From Flavobacterium psychrophilum (GTDB lineage Bacteria > Bacteroidota > Bacteroidia > Flavobacteriales > Flavobacteriaceae), in NCBI GenBank assembly GCA_945905915.1, contig CAMDQL010000001.1, positions 1 through 64,000 of the forward strand: a stretch of DNA of 64,000 nucleotides, given 5' to 3'. Within the stretch, counting starts at the first letter, position 1; every line of letters starts with the position of its first letter. Below the pieces are notes generated by a model, which saw nothing but the letters and a program-made list of their open reading frames with translations, was not told the origin of the DNA and did not search any database. Shown here piece by piece: positions 18,575 to 27,699 of the stretch. A program made the position numbers and the translations under genes.

Positions 18575-19030
18575 ATGTTATTTACCAATTTAAAACCATT
18601 AGTTTCTGAAATTGTTTTAGAACCCAAAAAAACAAGAGATGAAAAACTTTTAGCCATTTGTCAATTGCTAACCGATTCTGTTTCCTATTACAATTGGGTT
18701 GGTTTTTATTTTGCAAATCATGAAACACAAACATTGCATTTAGGCCCTTATGTTGGCGCGCAAACAGACCATACTGTTATTCCTTTTGGAAAAGGAATTT
18801 GCGGACAAGTAGCAGTTTCCAATTCTAACTTTGTAGTGCCTGACGTTTCTGCTCAAGATAATTACATTGCTTGTAGTTTTACGGTTAAATCAGAAATTGT
18901 AGTTCCTCTTTTTGTTAATGGAATTAATATTGGTCAAATTGATATTGATTCTCATGAATTAGATCCTTTTTCTGAAGCCGACGAACGTTTTTTAGAGTAT
19001 GTAAATCAAGAAATAGTAAAATTATTTTAA
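18575..19030 (+). CDS. GAF-domain protein, free methionine-R-sulfoxide reductase type
   Basis: The 151-residue protein is one GAF domain of the fRMsr type, which reduces free methionine-R-sulfoxide in the cytoplasm. Diagnostic segments are YYNWVGFYF, GPYVGAQTDHTVIPFGKGICG and YIACSFTVKSEIVVPLF. Cys76 and Cys100 are 24 apart, as are the Cys94 and Cys118 pair of the E. coli enzyme, and SEIVVPL follows as in the family. The position of the third cysteine, E. coli Cys84, is His66 here. The protein may use a two-cysteine cycle. It is divergent from the metal trio and upstream of an antiporter. Confidence 0.85.
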   Translation: MLFTNLKPLVSEIVLEPKKTRDEKLLAICQLLTDSVSYYNWVGFYFANHETQTLHLGPYVGAQTDHTVIPFGKGICGQVAVSNSNFVVPDVSAQDNYIACSFTVKSEIVVPLFVNGINIGQIDIDSHELDPFSEADERFLEYVNQEIVKLF

Positions 19031-19096
19031 AGGGATAACAACATCAATGCCTTTTTAATATATTTGTTTACATTTACAACTTAATACAAGTTAATT

Positions 19097-20329
19097 ATGC
19101 CATTCAGTGTTCCTAGTTTAGAACTTCCTTTTTTTGCTAATCTATTAATATTATTAGTTTTAGCTAGACTTTTTGGCGAAGTAATGGAGCGCTTTAAACA
19201 GCCCGCGATGATTGGCGAAATATTAGCTGGGGTATTACTTGGACCTACTCTACTTAATTTTATTCATCGAACAGAAGAATTAAAAGTAATTTCAGAACTA
19301 GGTGTTTTCCTTCTGGTTATTATTGCTGGACTCGAAATTCACTTAGACGAAATTATAAAATCAATGAAAGGCAGAAATATAATCATTTCAATTGCTGCTT
19401 TTTTTATACCTTTAATTTCAGGATATTTAGTAGGAAATTATTTTGGACAAGATGTAATGTCAACTATTTTCATTGGTCTTTGTGTCGCAATTACTGCCTT
19501 ACCGGTCAGTATTAGGATACTGATGGATTTGGGAAAATTAAATTCTTCTGTAGGCCAAAAAATTATTTCGGTGGCTATATTTGACGATGTAATTGCATTG
19601 ACGATTTTAGGAATTTTATTAGATTTAAAAGACGTCGAACCTACTTTTGCAAACATTTCTCAAGCAACTGTTTTTACTGTTCTGAAGCTCATTATTTTCC
19701 TTATTGTTATAGCTTTAACGTACAAATTAATTCAGAAATTAGCTCAGAAAGAAAATTTTATTGAAAATCAACTGAATTTGATTCTAACCTATTTAAAAGG
19801 CAAAGAATCTTTGTTTGCTGTCTTTTTTGTTTTTATTTTAATATTTGCAACAATTACAGAAAGTATAGGATTACATTTTATAATTGGGGCTTTCTTTGCG
19901 TCAATGTTAATTTCAAAAGAATTGGTGGGGAAAAAACACTTAGAAACATTTCATAATACTACAAATAGTATGGCAATGGGATTTTTAGCACCCATATTTT
20001 TTGCAGGTATCGGGCTCGAATTCCAATTTTCTTCCATTCAAAACTATCCCTTATTAATTGCTATAATTGCTGTTTCTTTTTTATCGAAAATTATTGGAGG
20101 TTACATTGGAGGTAGATTTGCAAGATTAAACCACAAAGTGTCACTCGCGCTTGGCATTGGTTTAAACGCGAGAGGAATCATGGAATTAGTAATTGCAAAC
20201 ATCGCCTACAAAGCAGGAATTATCAATACCGAAATCTTCTCAATGCTTGTAATCATGGGGTTAATCACTACTTTATCAACTCCGTTTTTATTAAAAAGAG
20301 CTTTCAAATCGATTGAAAAAATTGCTTAA
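19097..20329 (+). CDS. Cation/proton antiporter, CPA2-like
   Basis: A 410-residue membrane protein with about 12 hydrophobic helices, belonging to the Na+/H+ exchanger family (CPA2-type, KefB/GerN-like transport domain). Typical segments are QPAMIGEILAGVLLGPTLL, GVFLLVIIAGLEIH, TALPVSIRILMDLG, FDDVIALTILGILL (the conserved acidic pair) and GIGLNARGIMELVIANIAYKAGII. There is no C-terminal TrkA nucleotide-binding domain, so it is the short form. It should exchange Na+ or K+ for protons at the inner membrane. It lies alone, 67 bases after the GAF gene. Confidence 0.88.
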   Translation: MPFSVPSLELPFFANLLILLVLARLFGEVMERFKQPAMIGEILAGVLLGPTLLNFIHRTEELKVISELGVFLLVIIAGLEIHLDEIIKSMKGRNIIISIAAFFIPLISGYLVGNYFGQDVMSTIFIGLCVAITALPVSIRILMDLGKLNSSVGQKIISVAIFDDVIALTILGILLDLKDVEPTFANISQATVFTVLKLIIFLIVIALTYKLIQKLAQKENFIENQLNLILTYLKGKESLFAVFFVFILIFATITESIGLHFIIGAFFASMLISKELVGKKHLETFHNTTNSMAMGFLAPIFFAGIGLEFQFSSIQNYPLLIAIIAVSFLSKIIGGYIGGRFARLNHKVSLALGIGLNARGIMELVIANIAYKAGIINTEIFSMLVIMGLITTLSTPFLLKRAFKSIEKIA

Positions 20330-20385
20330 GTTGCAACATTTTCAAAATAAATTCAAAAACATAATTCTAAATTCCAAATTATTTT

Positions 20386-20393
20386 TATCTTTG
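20386..20393 (+). promoter_or_regulatory. -7 box for rpsO
   Basis: TATCTTTG matches TAnnTTTG and is followed by GCATCCGAA, nearly the same start region as the miaB promoter (TATCTTTGCAATCCGAA). The 56-base leader before the rpsO ATG at 20450 may be a site for S15 feedback control, but I see no clear fold. Confidence 0.6.
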
Positions 20394-20449
20394 CATCCGA
20401 ATTGCAACCATACAATTCATACATAAAAATCATTTAAAATAATATTGGC

Positions 20450-20719
20450 ATGTACTTGACTAAAGAAACTAAAACAGAAATCTTCGCTAAACACGGAGGA
20501 AAAGCTGAAAACACTGGATCTGCTGAAGGGCAAATCGCATTATTCACATTTAGAATATCTCACTTAACTGAGCATTTGAAAAAAAATCGTCATGATTTTA
20601 ACACAGAGCGTTCGTTAGTACTTTTAGTAGGTAAAAGAAGAAGTCTTCTTGACTATTTAAAGAAAAAAGATATCAACAGATATCGTGAAATTATTAAAGA
20701 ATTAGGAATTAGAAAATAA
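20450..20719 (+). CDS. rpsO: 30S ribosomal protein S15
   Basis: S15 binds 16S rRNA in the central domain of the small subunit. The 89-residue protein has GSAEGQIALFTFRISHLTEHLKKNRHDF and the C-terminal LVGKRRSLLDYLKKKDINRYREIIKELGIRK, the standard signature. It is followed by its own terminator and then pnp, the common bacterial rpsO-pnp order. Confidence 0.99.
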   Translation: MYLTKETKTEIFAKHGGKAENTGSAEGQIALFTFRISHLTEHLKKNRHDFNTERSLVLLVGKRRSLLDYLKKKDINRYREIIKELGIRK

Positions 20720-20725
20720 TCAACT

Positions 20726-20749
20726 AAAGGGGCTTTGTGCCCCTTTTTG
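20726..20749 (+). terminator. Terminator after rpsO
   Basis: GGGGC-TTTG-TGCCCC forms a short GC-rich stem followed by TTTTTG, directly after the rpsO stop. It may let some transcription continue into pnp. Confidence 0.85.
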
Positions 20750-20852
20750 TTTTGTATATAGTAACAGAAAAAGTTTGGTTTTTCATTGGGGTACAAACAA
20801 CTACACACAACAACACAACTAACCCTTTGTATAACCTTTGAGAATTAAATTT

Positions 20853-22988
20853 ATGATTCCACAATTATTTGTAGAAAAAATCGATTTAGGTGATGGAAGA
20901 AGCATCACAATCGAGACAGGTCGTTTAGCTAAACAAGCAGACGGATCTGTAGTAGTAAGAATTGGAAATACTGTAATATTAGGTACAGTTGTTTCTTCAA
21001 GAAAAGCAAGCCCAGGCATTGACTTTTTACCTTTGACGGTAGATTACCGTGAAAAATTTGCAGCAGCAGGTCGTTTTCCTGGAGGTTTCTTCAAAAGAGA
21101 AGCGCGTCCAAGTGATAGCGAAGTTTTAACGATGCGTTTAGTTGACCGTGTATTGCGTCCACTTTTCCCATCTGATTACCATGCTGAAGTACAAGTTATG
21201 ATTCAATTAATGTCTCATGACGAAGACGTGATGCCAGATGCTTTAGCAGGATTAGCTGCATCAGCTGCATTGGCTTTGTCTGACATTCCTTTTGAAACGT
21301 TAATTTCAGAAGCTAGAGTTGGAAGAATTGACGGTAAATTCATCATCAATCCAAGTCGTGCACAATTAGAATTATCAGATATTGATATGATGATTGGAGC
21401 TTCAACTGATTCTATCGCAATGGTAGAAGGAGAAATGAAAGAAATTTCAGAAGCTGAAATGGTAGAAGCTATTAAATTTGCTCACGAACATATTAAAGTT
21501 CAAATTGCTGCACAAGAAAGATTGGCGCAAGCATTTGGAAAAAAAGAAGTTCGTACGTACGAAACTGAAAAAACGGACGACGCTATTTACGCTAAAGTAA
21601 AAGCTGCGTCTTATGATAAAATTTATGCTATTGCTAGCAAAGGTTCAGCTAAACACGAGCGTTCAGCTGCATTTGACGCTGTAAAAGAAGAAGTTAAAGC
21701 TTTGTTTACTGAAGAAGAATTAGCAGAAAACGGAGATTTAGTTTCTAAATACTTCTATAAAACCAATAAAGAAGCGGTTCGTAATGTAACTTTAGATTTA
21801 GGTACACGTTTGGACGGTAGAAAAACTACTGAAATTCGTCCAATTTGGAGTGAAGTAAATTACTTACCATCGGTTCACGGATCGGCATTGTTTACCCGTG
21901 GAGAAACTCAAGCTTTGGCTACAGCTACTTTAGGAACTTCTAGAGAAGCGAACCAAATAGATTCGCCATCTGAACAAGGAGAAGAAAAATTCTATTTACA
22001 CTATAATTTCCCACCATTTTCTACAGGAGAAGCGCGTCCATTAAGAGGAACTTCAAGAAGAGAAGTTGGTCACGGAAACTTGGCACAACGTGCCTTGAAA
22101 AATATGATTCCTGCTGATTGTCCTTATACCATTCGTGTGGTTTCTGAAGTTTTAGAATCGAATGGTTCTTCTTCAATGGCTACTGTTTGCGCTGGAACAT
22201 TATCATTAATGGATGCAGGTATTCAAATGATTCGACCAGTTTCTGGAATTGCGATGGGATTGATTACTGACGGAGAACGTTTTGCAGTGTTATCTGATAT
22301 TTTAGGTGATGAAGATCATTTAGGAGATATGGATTTCAAAGTAACTGGAACTTCGGAAGGAATTACAGCTTGTCAAATGGACATCAAAATTGACGGATTG
22401 AAATATGAAATCATGGAGCAAGCCTTGGCTCAAGCTCGTGATGGACGTTTACATATCTTAGGAAAATTAATGGAAACATTAGAAAAACCAAATGCTGATG
22501 TTAAAGTTCATGCGCCAAAAATTATCATGAGAACAATTCCTGGTAACTTTATTGGAGCTTTAATTGGACCTGGTGGAAAAGTAATTCAAGAATTACAAAA
22601 AGCTACGGGTTGTACTATCGTTATTAACGAAGTTGATGAGCAAGGTGTAGTTGAAATCCTTGGAACTGATCCTGATGGAATTGCTGCAGTATTGGCTAAA
22701 ATTGATTCTATCATTTTCAAACCACAAATGGGAGAAGCTTACGAAGTAAAAGTAATTAAAATGTTAGATTTTGGTGCTGTTGTAGAATATACAGATGCTC
22801 CTGGAAACGAAGTTTTATTACACGTATCTGAGTTGGCTTGGGAACGTACAGAAAACGTTACGGATGTAGTAAATATGGGCGATGTATTCCAAGTAAAATA
22901 CTTAGGACTTGACCCAAAAACTAGAAAAGAAAAAGTGTCAAGAAAAGCACTTTTACCAAGACCTCCAAGAGAAGAGAAAAAAGAATAA
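20853..22988 (+). CDS. pnp: Polyribonucleotide nucleotidyltransferase (PNPase)
   Basis: PNPase degrades RNA 3' to 5' using phosphate. Two RNase PH domains are seen; the first starts [30 protein letters not shown] and the second has RTLTLD-like [16 protein letters not shown]. Catalytic and phosphate-binding segments include [12 protein letters not shown] and [22 protein letters not shown] domain (about 555-620, [21 protein letters not shown]) and an S1 domain ([21 protein letters not shown]) follow. The frame extends upstream to a TTG at 20838, but the family begins at the ATG at 20853 (MIPQLF), which I use. Length is normal at 711 aa. Confidence 0.98.
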   Translation: MIPQLFVEKIDLGDGRSITIETGRLAKQADGSVVVRIGNTVILGTVVSSRKASPGIDFLPLTVDYREKFAAAGRFPGGFFKREARPSDSEVLTMRLVDRVLRPLFPSDYHAEVQVMIQLMSHDEDVMPDALAGLAASAALALSDIPFETLISEARVGRIDGKFIINPSRAQLELSDIDMMIGASTDSIAMVEGEMKEISEAEMVEAIKFAHEHIKVQIAAQERLAQAFGKKEVRTYETEKTDDAIYAKVKAASYDKIYAIASKGSAKHERSAAFDAVKEEVKALFTEEELAENGDLVSKYFYKTNKEAVRNVTLDLGTRLDGRKTTEIRPIWSEVNYLPSVHGSALFTRGETQALATATLGTSREANQIDSPSEQGEEKFYLHYNFPPFSTGEARPLRGTSRREVGHGNLAQRALKNMIPADCPYTIRVVSEVLESNGSSSMATVCAGTLSLMDAGIQMIRPVSGIAMGLITDGERFAVLSDILGDEDHLGDMDFKVTGTSEGITACQMDIKIDGLKYEIMEQALAQARDGRLHILGKLMETLEKPNADVKVHAPKIIMRTIPGNFIGALIGPGGKVIQELQKATGCTIVINEVDEQGVVEILGTDPDGIAAVLAKIDSIIFKPQMGEAYEVKVIKMLDFGAVVEYTDAPGNEVLLHVSELAWERTENVTDVVNMGDVFQVKYLGLDPKTRKEKVSRKALLPRPPREEKKE

Positions 22989-23010
22989 TTTATTTTTTTA
23001 TAGTTTACCA

Positions 23011-23044
23011 AAAACCCCAATTTATAATCTAAATTGGGGTTTTT
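23011..23044 (+). terminator. Terminator after pnp
   Basis: AAAACCCCAATTTA and TAAATTGGGG-TTTTT form a long stem with the same TAATCT loop core as the groEL terminator. It ends pnp transcription before the carotenoid genes. Confidence 0.88.
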
Positions 23045-23180
23045 ATCTTTAAACAAGTATAAATTTGAAGTTTTTTGTTAGTAATTGATTTTTATATTTA
23101 TAGGAATTTTTTAACTTTTGTTATACTTTTAACCTTTAGTAAAAAATTAATTTTACGTCACTATTTTATTTAAAAATATA

Positions 23181-24653
23181 ATGACAAAAACCGTTGGTAT
23201 AATTGGAGCTGGAATTGGTGGTCTTGCATTGGCAATTCGACTGGCTAATCAAGGGTTTAAGGTAACTATTTTTGAAAAAAATAGTTATCCTGGAGGGAAA
23301 TTGAGTGAACTAAATATAAATGGATTTCGGTTCGATAAAGGGCCCTCCTTATTTACAATACCTTCGTTAATAGATGAATTGACTAGTTTACAAGTTAGCG
23401 CTCATCAATTTGAATATCAGAAATTAGATGTCATTACCAATTATTTTTATTCGGATGGAACGCAACTAAAAGCATCTGCTAATTTGGAAGAATTCGCACA
23501 GGAAGTGCATTTAAAACTACACGAAAAAAAAGAAACGGTTTTAAAACACATCAAACGCAACGCTTTTTATTTTAAAACTACAGAAGATTTGTTTTTGAAA
23601 CAATCGCTTCATCAACTGAAAAATTTTATTAATTTTAAGACTTTTAAAGGGATATTATTTTCTCCATTTTTAGGATTATTCAGTACAATGAACGAAAAAA
23701 ATTCGCAAACATTTTCCAATCCAAAAACGGTACAGTTATTTAATCGATTTGCGACTTATAATGGTTCAAATCCCTATAAAGCGCCGGCTTTGATGAATAT
23801 GATTTCGCATTTAGAGTTTAATCTTGGGGCTTATTTACCTAAGAAAGGCATGCATCAAATTACAACACATTTGGTTCATCTCGCTGAAGAAGCAAATGTA
23901 ACTATCAATTATAATGCAGCTGTTGAAACCCTAGTCGTAGGATCTAATAACCGCATATCTGCAATTAAAAGTAGCGGAGTCAATTATCCTTTTGATATTG
24001 TTGGAAGTGATGTAGATATTCATGTGCTTTACAAGTATTTATTGCCAAAATCTTATACTCCTAAAAAGCTAATTCAACAAGAGAAATCAAGTAGTGCTTA
24101 TGTTTTTTATTGGGGAATTAATAAAGAATTTGGGGCGTTAGGACTACATAATATTTTGTTTAGTGATGATTATAAAAAAGAATTTGATCATTTGTTTTCA
24201 AAACAATTTCCAACTGATGATCCTACGGTTTACATCAATATCACTTCAAAATATTGTAAAAATGATGCGCCAGAAGGTTGCGAAAACTGGTTTGTAATGG
24301 TCAATGTGCCGCACAATAAAAACGAAAGTATAGATTATGCAGCAACTATTCGAAAAAATGTTGTTGCTAAAATTAATGCGATGTTGAAAACTGATATTGA
24401 AAAATACATCATTTCAGAAAGTACACTAAGTCCCATTGATATTGAAAACCAAACCTCTTCATACGGCGGATCGCTTTACGGCAATTCGAGTAACAATAAA
24501 TTTGCGGCATTTTTAAGACATGCTAATTTTTCATCAAGCATTAAAAATTTGTTTCTTGTAGGTGGAAGTGTGCATCCTGGCGGAGGGATTCCATTATGTC
24601 TTTTTAGTGCAAAAATAGCCAGTCAACTTATAGTAGAAAAAGAATTGAAATGA
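23181..24653 (+). CDS. crtD: Carotenoid desaturase, CrtD type
   Basis: A 490-residue FAD-dependent carotenoid oxidoreductase of the CrtI/CrtD family. The dinucleotide-binding motif is IGAGIGGLALAIRLANQGFKVTIFEKN, followed by PGGKL and FDKGPSLFTIPSL. The C-terminal FAD segment is LVGGSVHPGGGIPLCLFSAKIASQL. The family includes phytoene desaturases, but the neighbours cruF, crtZ and crtA make 1-hydroxycarotenoid 3,4-desaturase (CrtD) the likelier call; it introduces the 3',4' double bond of saproxanthin and myxol. It overlaps the next gene by four bases (ATGA). CrtI is the alternative and cannot be excluded from sequence alone. Confidence 0.8.
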   Translation: MTKTVGIIGAGIGGLALAIRLANQGFKVTIFEKNSYPGGKLSELNINGFRFDKGPSLFTIPSLIDELTSLQVSAHQFEYQKLDVITNYFYSDGTQLKASANLEEFAQEVHLKLHEKKETVLKHIKRNAFYFKTTEDLFLKQSLHQLKNFINFKTFKGILFSPFLGLFSTMNEKNSQTFSNPKTVQLFNRFATYNGSNPYKAPALMNMISHLEFNLGAYLPKKGMHQITTHLVHLAEEANVTINYNAAVETLVVGSNNRISAIKSSGVNYPFDIVGSDVDIHVLYKYLLPKSYTPKKLIQQEKSSSAYVFYWGINKEFGALGLHNILFSDDYKKEFDHLFSKQFPTDDPTVYINITSKYCKNDAPEGCENWFVMVNVPHNKNESIDYAATIRKNVVAKINAMLKTDIEKYIISESTLSPIDIENQTSSYGGSLYGNSSNNKFAAFLRHANFSSSIKNLFLVGGSVHPGGGIPLCLFSAKIASQLIVEKELK

Positions 24654-25276
24654 AAGAAACGTACAAATCTTATTTTTTATATTTCTTGATTCTGGTTTAT
24701 GTTTCAGGTTCAATCGGATTTGTAATGAATCCTGCTTTTTTTAGTCCTTTTACACCGTACACCTTATTGTTTACTTGTTTTGTTTTTTTAATTCACATTC
24801 CTGTAGCCGACAAAAAATTCTTATTAGCCTTTTTTACCATAGCTTTTTTAGGTTATATAATTGAAGTAATTGGCGTAAAAACCGGTTTAATTTTTGGAAA
24901 ATATTCCTATGGCGATGGATTAGGAATTAAATTACTTGAAGTTCCGCTAATCATTTCTATCAATTGGGCAATGCTTATTTGTGCTGGAATCAGGATAGTA
25001 AGTAGTATCTTTGCAAACAAAATTACGGTATTGGCTGTAGCTGCTTTATTAGTTACACTAATTGATTTGCTTATAGAACAAGTAGCACCAAAACTCGATT
25101 TTTGGCAATTTGAAAGTGGACTACCAGGTATACATAATTACTTGGGTTGGATTGGAGTTGCTTTTTTTATATCGTACTTTTTTTATCCTATCCTAATTAA
25201 AAGCAATCGAACGGTGTCTTTGATTATATTGATTTTACAAATTATATTTTTTACTTCATTATTTATATTTATTTAA
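24650..25276 (+). CDS. cruF: Carotenoid 1,2-hydratase-like membrane protein (CruF type)
   Basis: This 208-residue protein has about six or seven hydrophobic helices and matches the carotenoid biosynthesis (CruF, DUF422) family by pattern: GFVMNPAFFSPFTPYTLL, AFLGYIIEVIGVKTGLIFGKYSYGDGLGIKLLEVPLIISINWAML and the acidic EQVAPKLDFWQF segment. CruF adds water across the psi end of monocyclic carotenes, giving the 1'-hydroxyl group of saproxanthin and myxol. It overlaps crtD and ends one base before crtZ, so the three genes are certainly co-transcribed. Confidence 0.85.
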   Translation: MKETYKSYFLYFLILVYVSGSIGFVMNPAFFSPFTPYTLLFTCFVFLIHIPVADKKFLLAFFTIAFLGYIIEVIGVKTGLIFGKYSYGDGLGIKLLEVPLIISINWAMLICAGIRIVSSIFANKITVLAVAALLVTLIDLLIEQVAPKLDFWQFESGLPGIHNYLGWIGVAFFISYFFYPILIKSNRTVSLIILILQIIFFTSLFIFI

Positions 25277-25277
25277 C

Positions 25278-25757
25278 ATGGAAATACTAATTAATTGTAG
25301 CATTGTTTTAGTTACATTTATTCTAACCGAATTTTCGGCTTGGGCAAATCATAAATACATTATGCATGGCTTTATGTGGTATTTTCATGCAGACCATCAC
25401 AAAAAAGACCATAAAAGTTGGTTTGAACGAAATGATTTGTTTTTTATCATTTATGCCGTGCCAAGTTGGCTACTTATTATGTTAGGAATGATGAACCAAT
25501 ATGCTTGGTACACTTGGGTTGGTTTTGGAATTTTACTCTATGGTTTAGCTTATTTTGTAGTACATGATCTAGTAATACACCAACGTTTCAAGGTGCTAAC
25601 TAAAACAAAAAATGTCTATGTTTTAGCGTTGCGTAGAGCACACAAAATGCATCACAAAAATGTAGGAAAAGAAGGTGGCGAAAGTTTTGGAATGTTGATT
25701 ATTAAGAGAAAATATATTCAAGCTGCCTTAAAGCAGACAAAAATCACAAACGCATAA
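25278..25757 (+). CDS. crtZ: Beta-carotene hydroxylase CrtZ
   Basis: CrtZ is a membrane di-iron hydroxylase that adds the 3-hydroxyl group to beta-rings. The 159-residue sequence has four transmembrane helices and the histidine clusters HKYIMHGF, HADHHKKDH, HDLVIHQRF and HKMHHKNVG of the fatty-acid hydroxylase superfamily, with the length of bacterial CrtZ. It follows cruF by one base and supplies the 3-OH of zeaxanthin, saproxanthin or myxol. Confidence 0.92.
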   Translation: MEILINCSIVLVTFILTEFSAWANHKYIMHGFMWYFHADHHKKDHKSWFERNDLFFIIYAVPSWLLIMLGMMNQYAWYTWVGFGILLYGLAYFVVHDLVIHQRFKVLTKTKNVYVLALRRAHKMHHKNVGKEGGESFGMLIIKRKYIQAALKQTKITNA

Positions 25758-25864
25758 AACAGCAAGCATCTGAATAAATATCCTAGTTTATTGCATAAGG
25801 TTTTATATTTACTTTGGTTTATTCTATATATTTTTCATAAGCTGTTCATAAATTAAACTATCGA

Positions 25865-26821
25865 ATGGAAACTAAAAATGCTGCCAATTGCCCGATTTGT
25901 AAAAAAACCGAAAGTTCTTTTTACCTATCTACAAATGCGCTAATGCATGAGCCAAATAATGAGCTTTATACATTTGATATTTGTACTAATTGCGAAGCCG
26001 TATTTTTAACAAATCCAGTAACAACTGAACAATTAGAGCATTATTATACAGACAATTACTTGCCTTATAGAGGAGCCGAAGCCTGGGGAAAGTACAGTTC
26101 ATTTGTAACCAATAGTCAAAAAAAATTAGATTTAAAACGTGTTACTCTTGTAAAAAAACATCTTAAAAAAAACAATCCTAACCTTAATGTTCTTGATGTA
26201 GGATGTGGCAATCCAAGTTTTTTGGAAATTTTAGAACAAAAATCAAAAGCAAATTGCACTGGAATTGATTTTTCAGATTCAGGCTGGAAAGATAAAAGTT
26301 TTCCCAACTTAGAACTTAAAAAAATAGCGATTGAAGATTATGTTTCTGATAAACAATTTGATGTAATTACACTTTGGCATTATTTGGAACACGATTATAA
26401 CCCGAGTCAAACCATAGAAGCACTCTATAATTGTCTTAAATCTGGAGGAAAATTAATTATTGAAGTACCTGATTATAATAGCATTAGCGCAAAAATTCAA
26501 AAATCGTATTGGCAAGGTTGGCACAGTCCAAGGCACATTTCGTTACCAACCAAAAAAAGTTTTGACCTTTTGTTTCAAAATGACAAATGGGAAATTAAAA
26601 AACATTTACGATACGGAACTCTTGATGCGTTTACCCTATGGTGGCTTGGCAAAATGCAAAAAAAAGGAGTCGATTGGTCTGGCAGTATGTCTAAACATTT
26701 TTGGTCGCTTGTGTTTTTAAAAGTGATTACATTTCCAATTTTTACTTTTGAAAAACTAGTTCCAATGGGCGTACAAATAGTTGTAGTTGAAAAAAGAAAT
26801 CTAAATAAGGATGGATCATAA
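25865..26821 (+). CDS. Class I SAM-dependent methyltransferase with zinc-ribbon-like N-terminus
   Basis: The 318-residue protein starts with two Cys pairs (CPICKKTES and CTNCEAVFL), likely a small zinc ribbon. A Rossmann methyltransferase domain follows, with motif I LNVLDVGCGNPSFLE, an acidic second strand CTGIDFS and a mid-motif DVITLWHYLEHDYNP. The C-terminus (about 270-310) is hydrophobic (FWSLVFLKVITFPIFTFEKLVP), perhaps a membrane-associated helix. The substrate is unknown. Its place between crtZ and the crtA-like gene, all on one strand, hints at a carotenoid or other membrane lipid substrate, but such methyltransferases are also common in polysaccharide loci. Confidence 0.82.
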   Translation: METKNAANCPICKKTESSFYLSTNALMHEPNNELYTFDICTNCEAVFLTNPVTTEQLEHYYTDNYLPYRGAEAWGKYSSFVTNSQKKLDLKRVTLVKKHLKKNNPNLNVLDVGCGNPSFLEILEQKSKANCTGIDFSDSGWKDKSFPNLELKKIAIEDYVSDKQFDVITLWHYLEHDYNPSQTIEALYNCLKSGGKLIIEVPDYNSISAKIQKSYWQGWHSPRHISLPTKKSFDLLFQNDKWEIKKHLRYGTLDAFTLWWLGKMQKKGVDWSGSMSKHFWSLVFLKVITFPIFTFEKLVPMGVQIVVVEKRNLNKDGS

Positions 26822-26847
26822 ATCCTTCTAAAATATAATACAAACTA

Positions 26848-27555
26848 ATGAGCCAAATAACCACTTGTACTTTTTTTAAATTGGAAACTTTTTCCAATAA
26901 ACTTTGGGCATTTTCGCAAATGCAATTAGGTCATGCACATTTCAAAAACATTGAAGGATTAGTCTTCTACAAACTGCTGGGTTCAGGTGCTGAAAATGGT
27001 TTTAGTTCAAAACCCAACTTTGGTACTTATGCCTTATTATGCATTTGGGAATCAGAAATAAAGGCTACTGCTTTTTTTGAAAACAATTCATTTTTTAACA
27101 ATTATAAATCGAGAAGCGCCGAGTCATTCACCGTTTTTGCACACGCAGCAGAAGCACATGGAAAATGGGATGGAAAACAACCCTTTGTTTCCCATGCTAC
27201 TTTGGCTTTAGATAAACCAGTTATGGTTTTAACAAGAGCCAGTATTCGGTTTTCAAAATTGATTTCTTTTTGGAGAAAAGTAGGCCAAGTAAGTAAAAGT
27301 TTAGAAGAGTACGATGGATTAGCGCTGTCAATAGGCGTTGGCGAATGGCCTTTAATCCAACAAGCGACTTTAAGCATTTGGAAAACCCAAGCAGAAATGA
27401 TCGATTATGCCTATAAAAATGAAAAGCATAAAGAGGTGGTTCGTCTTACCAGAAAACTAAAATGGTATAAAGAAGAGTTGTTTGCAAGATTTATTCCATA
27501 TAAATTTATAGGGCAGTGGAAGGGTAAAAATGTTGCCAATTTTTTAGAGATTTAA
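26848..27555 (+). CDS. crtA: CrtA-like carotenoid oxygenase (carotenoid 2-hydroxylase)
   Basis: The 235-residue protein belongs to the spheroidene monooxygenase (CrtA) family, recognisable from FFKLETFSNKLWAFSQMQLGHAHF, FKLLGSGAENGFS-like KLLGSGAENGFSSKPN, LTRASIRFSKLISFW and SIGVGEWPLIQQATLSIWKTQAEM. In phototrophs CrtA adds a 2-keto group. A CrtA relative from a marine Flavobacterium was described as a 2'-hydroxylase in myxol synthesis, and that is the more likely role here. Together with crtD, cruF and crtZ it would make myxol from saproxanthin. It follows the methyltransferase by 26 bases. Confidence 0.82.
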   Translation: MSQITTCTFFKLETFSNKLWAFSQMQLGHAHFKNIEGLVFYKLLGSGAENGFSSKPNFGTYALLCIWESEIKATAFFENNSFFNNYKSRSAESFTVFAHAAEAHGKWDGKQPFVSHATLALDKPVMVLTRASIRFSKLISFWRKVGQVSKSLEEYDGLALSIGVGEWPLIQQATLSIWKTQAEMIDYAYKNEKHKEVVRLTRKLKWYKEELFARFIPYKFIGQWKGKNVANFLEI

Positions 27556-27699
27556 TTATTTAATGTCTTATTTAATTGTAATCAATAGATTTAGAAATTG
27601 AATTTTGAAGTTGGTGTTTAACTTTTTGCATTTTTTTTGTAACTTTTTTTTCATACTCTACGTATAACTATCAGAACTTTTAATAAGTAAGGAAATTCA

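Noticed and set aside
20394-20449. A feedback RNA structure for S15 in the rpsO leader
   Set aside because: The leader is short and AT-rich and I see no pseudoknot or three-way junction in it.
26460-26720. Alternative-frame open stretch inside the methyltransferase gene
   Set aside because: The main frame has clear methyltransferase motifs throughout, so this is a shadow.
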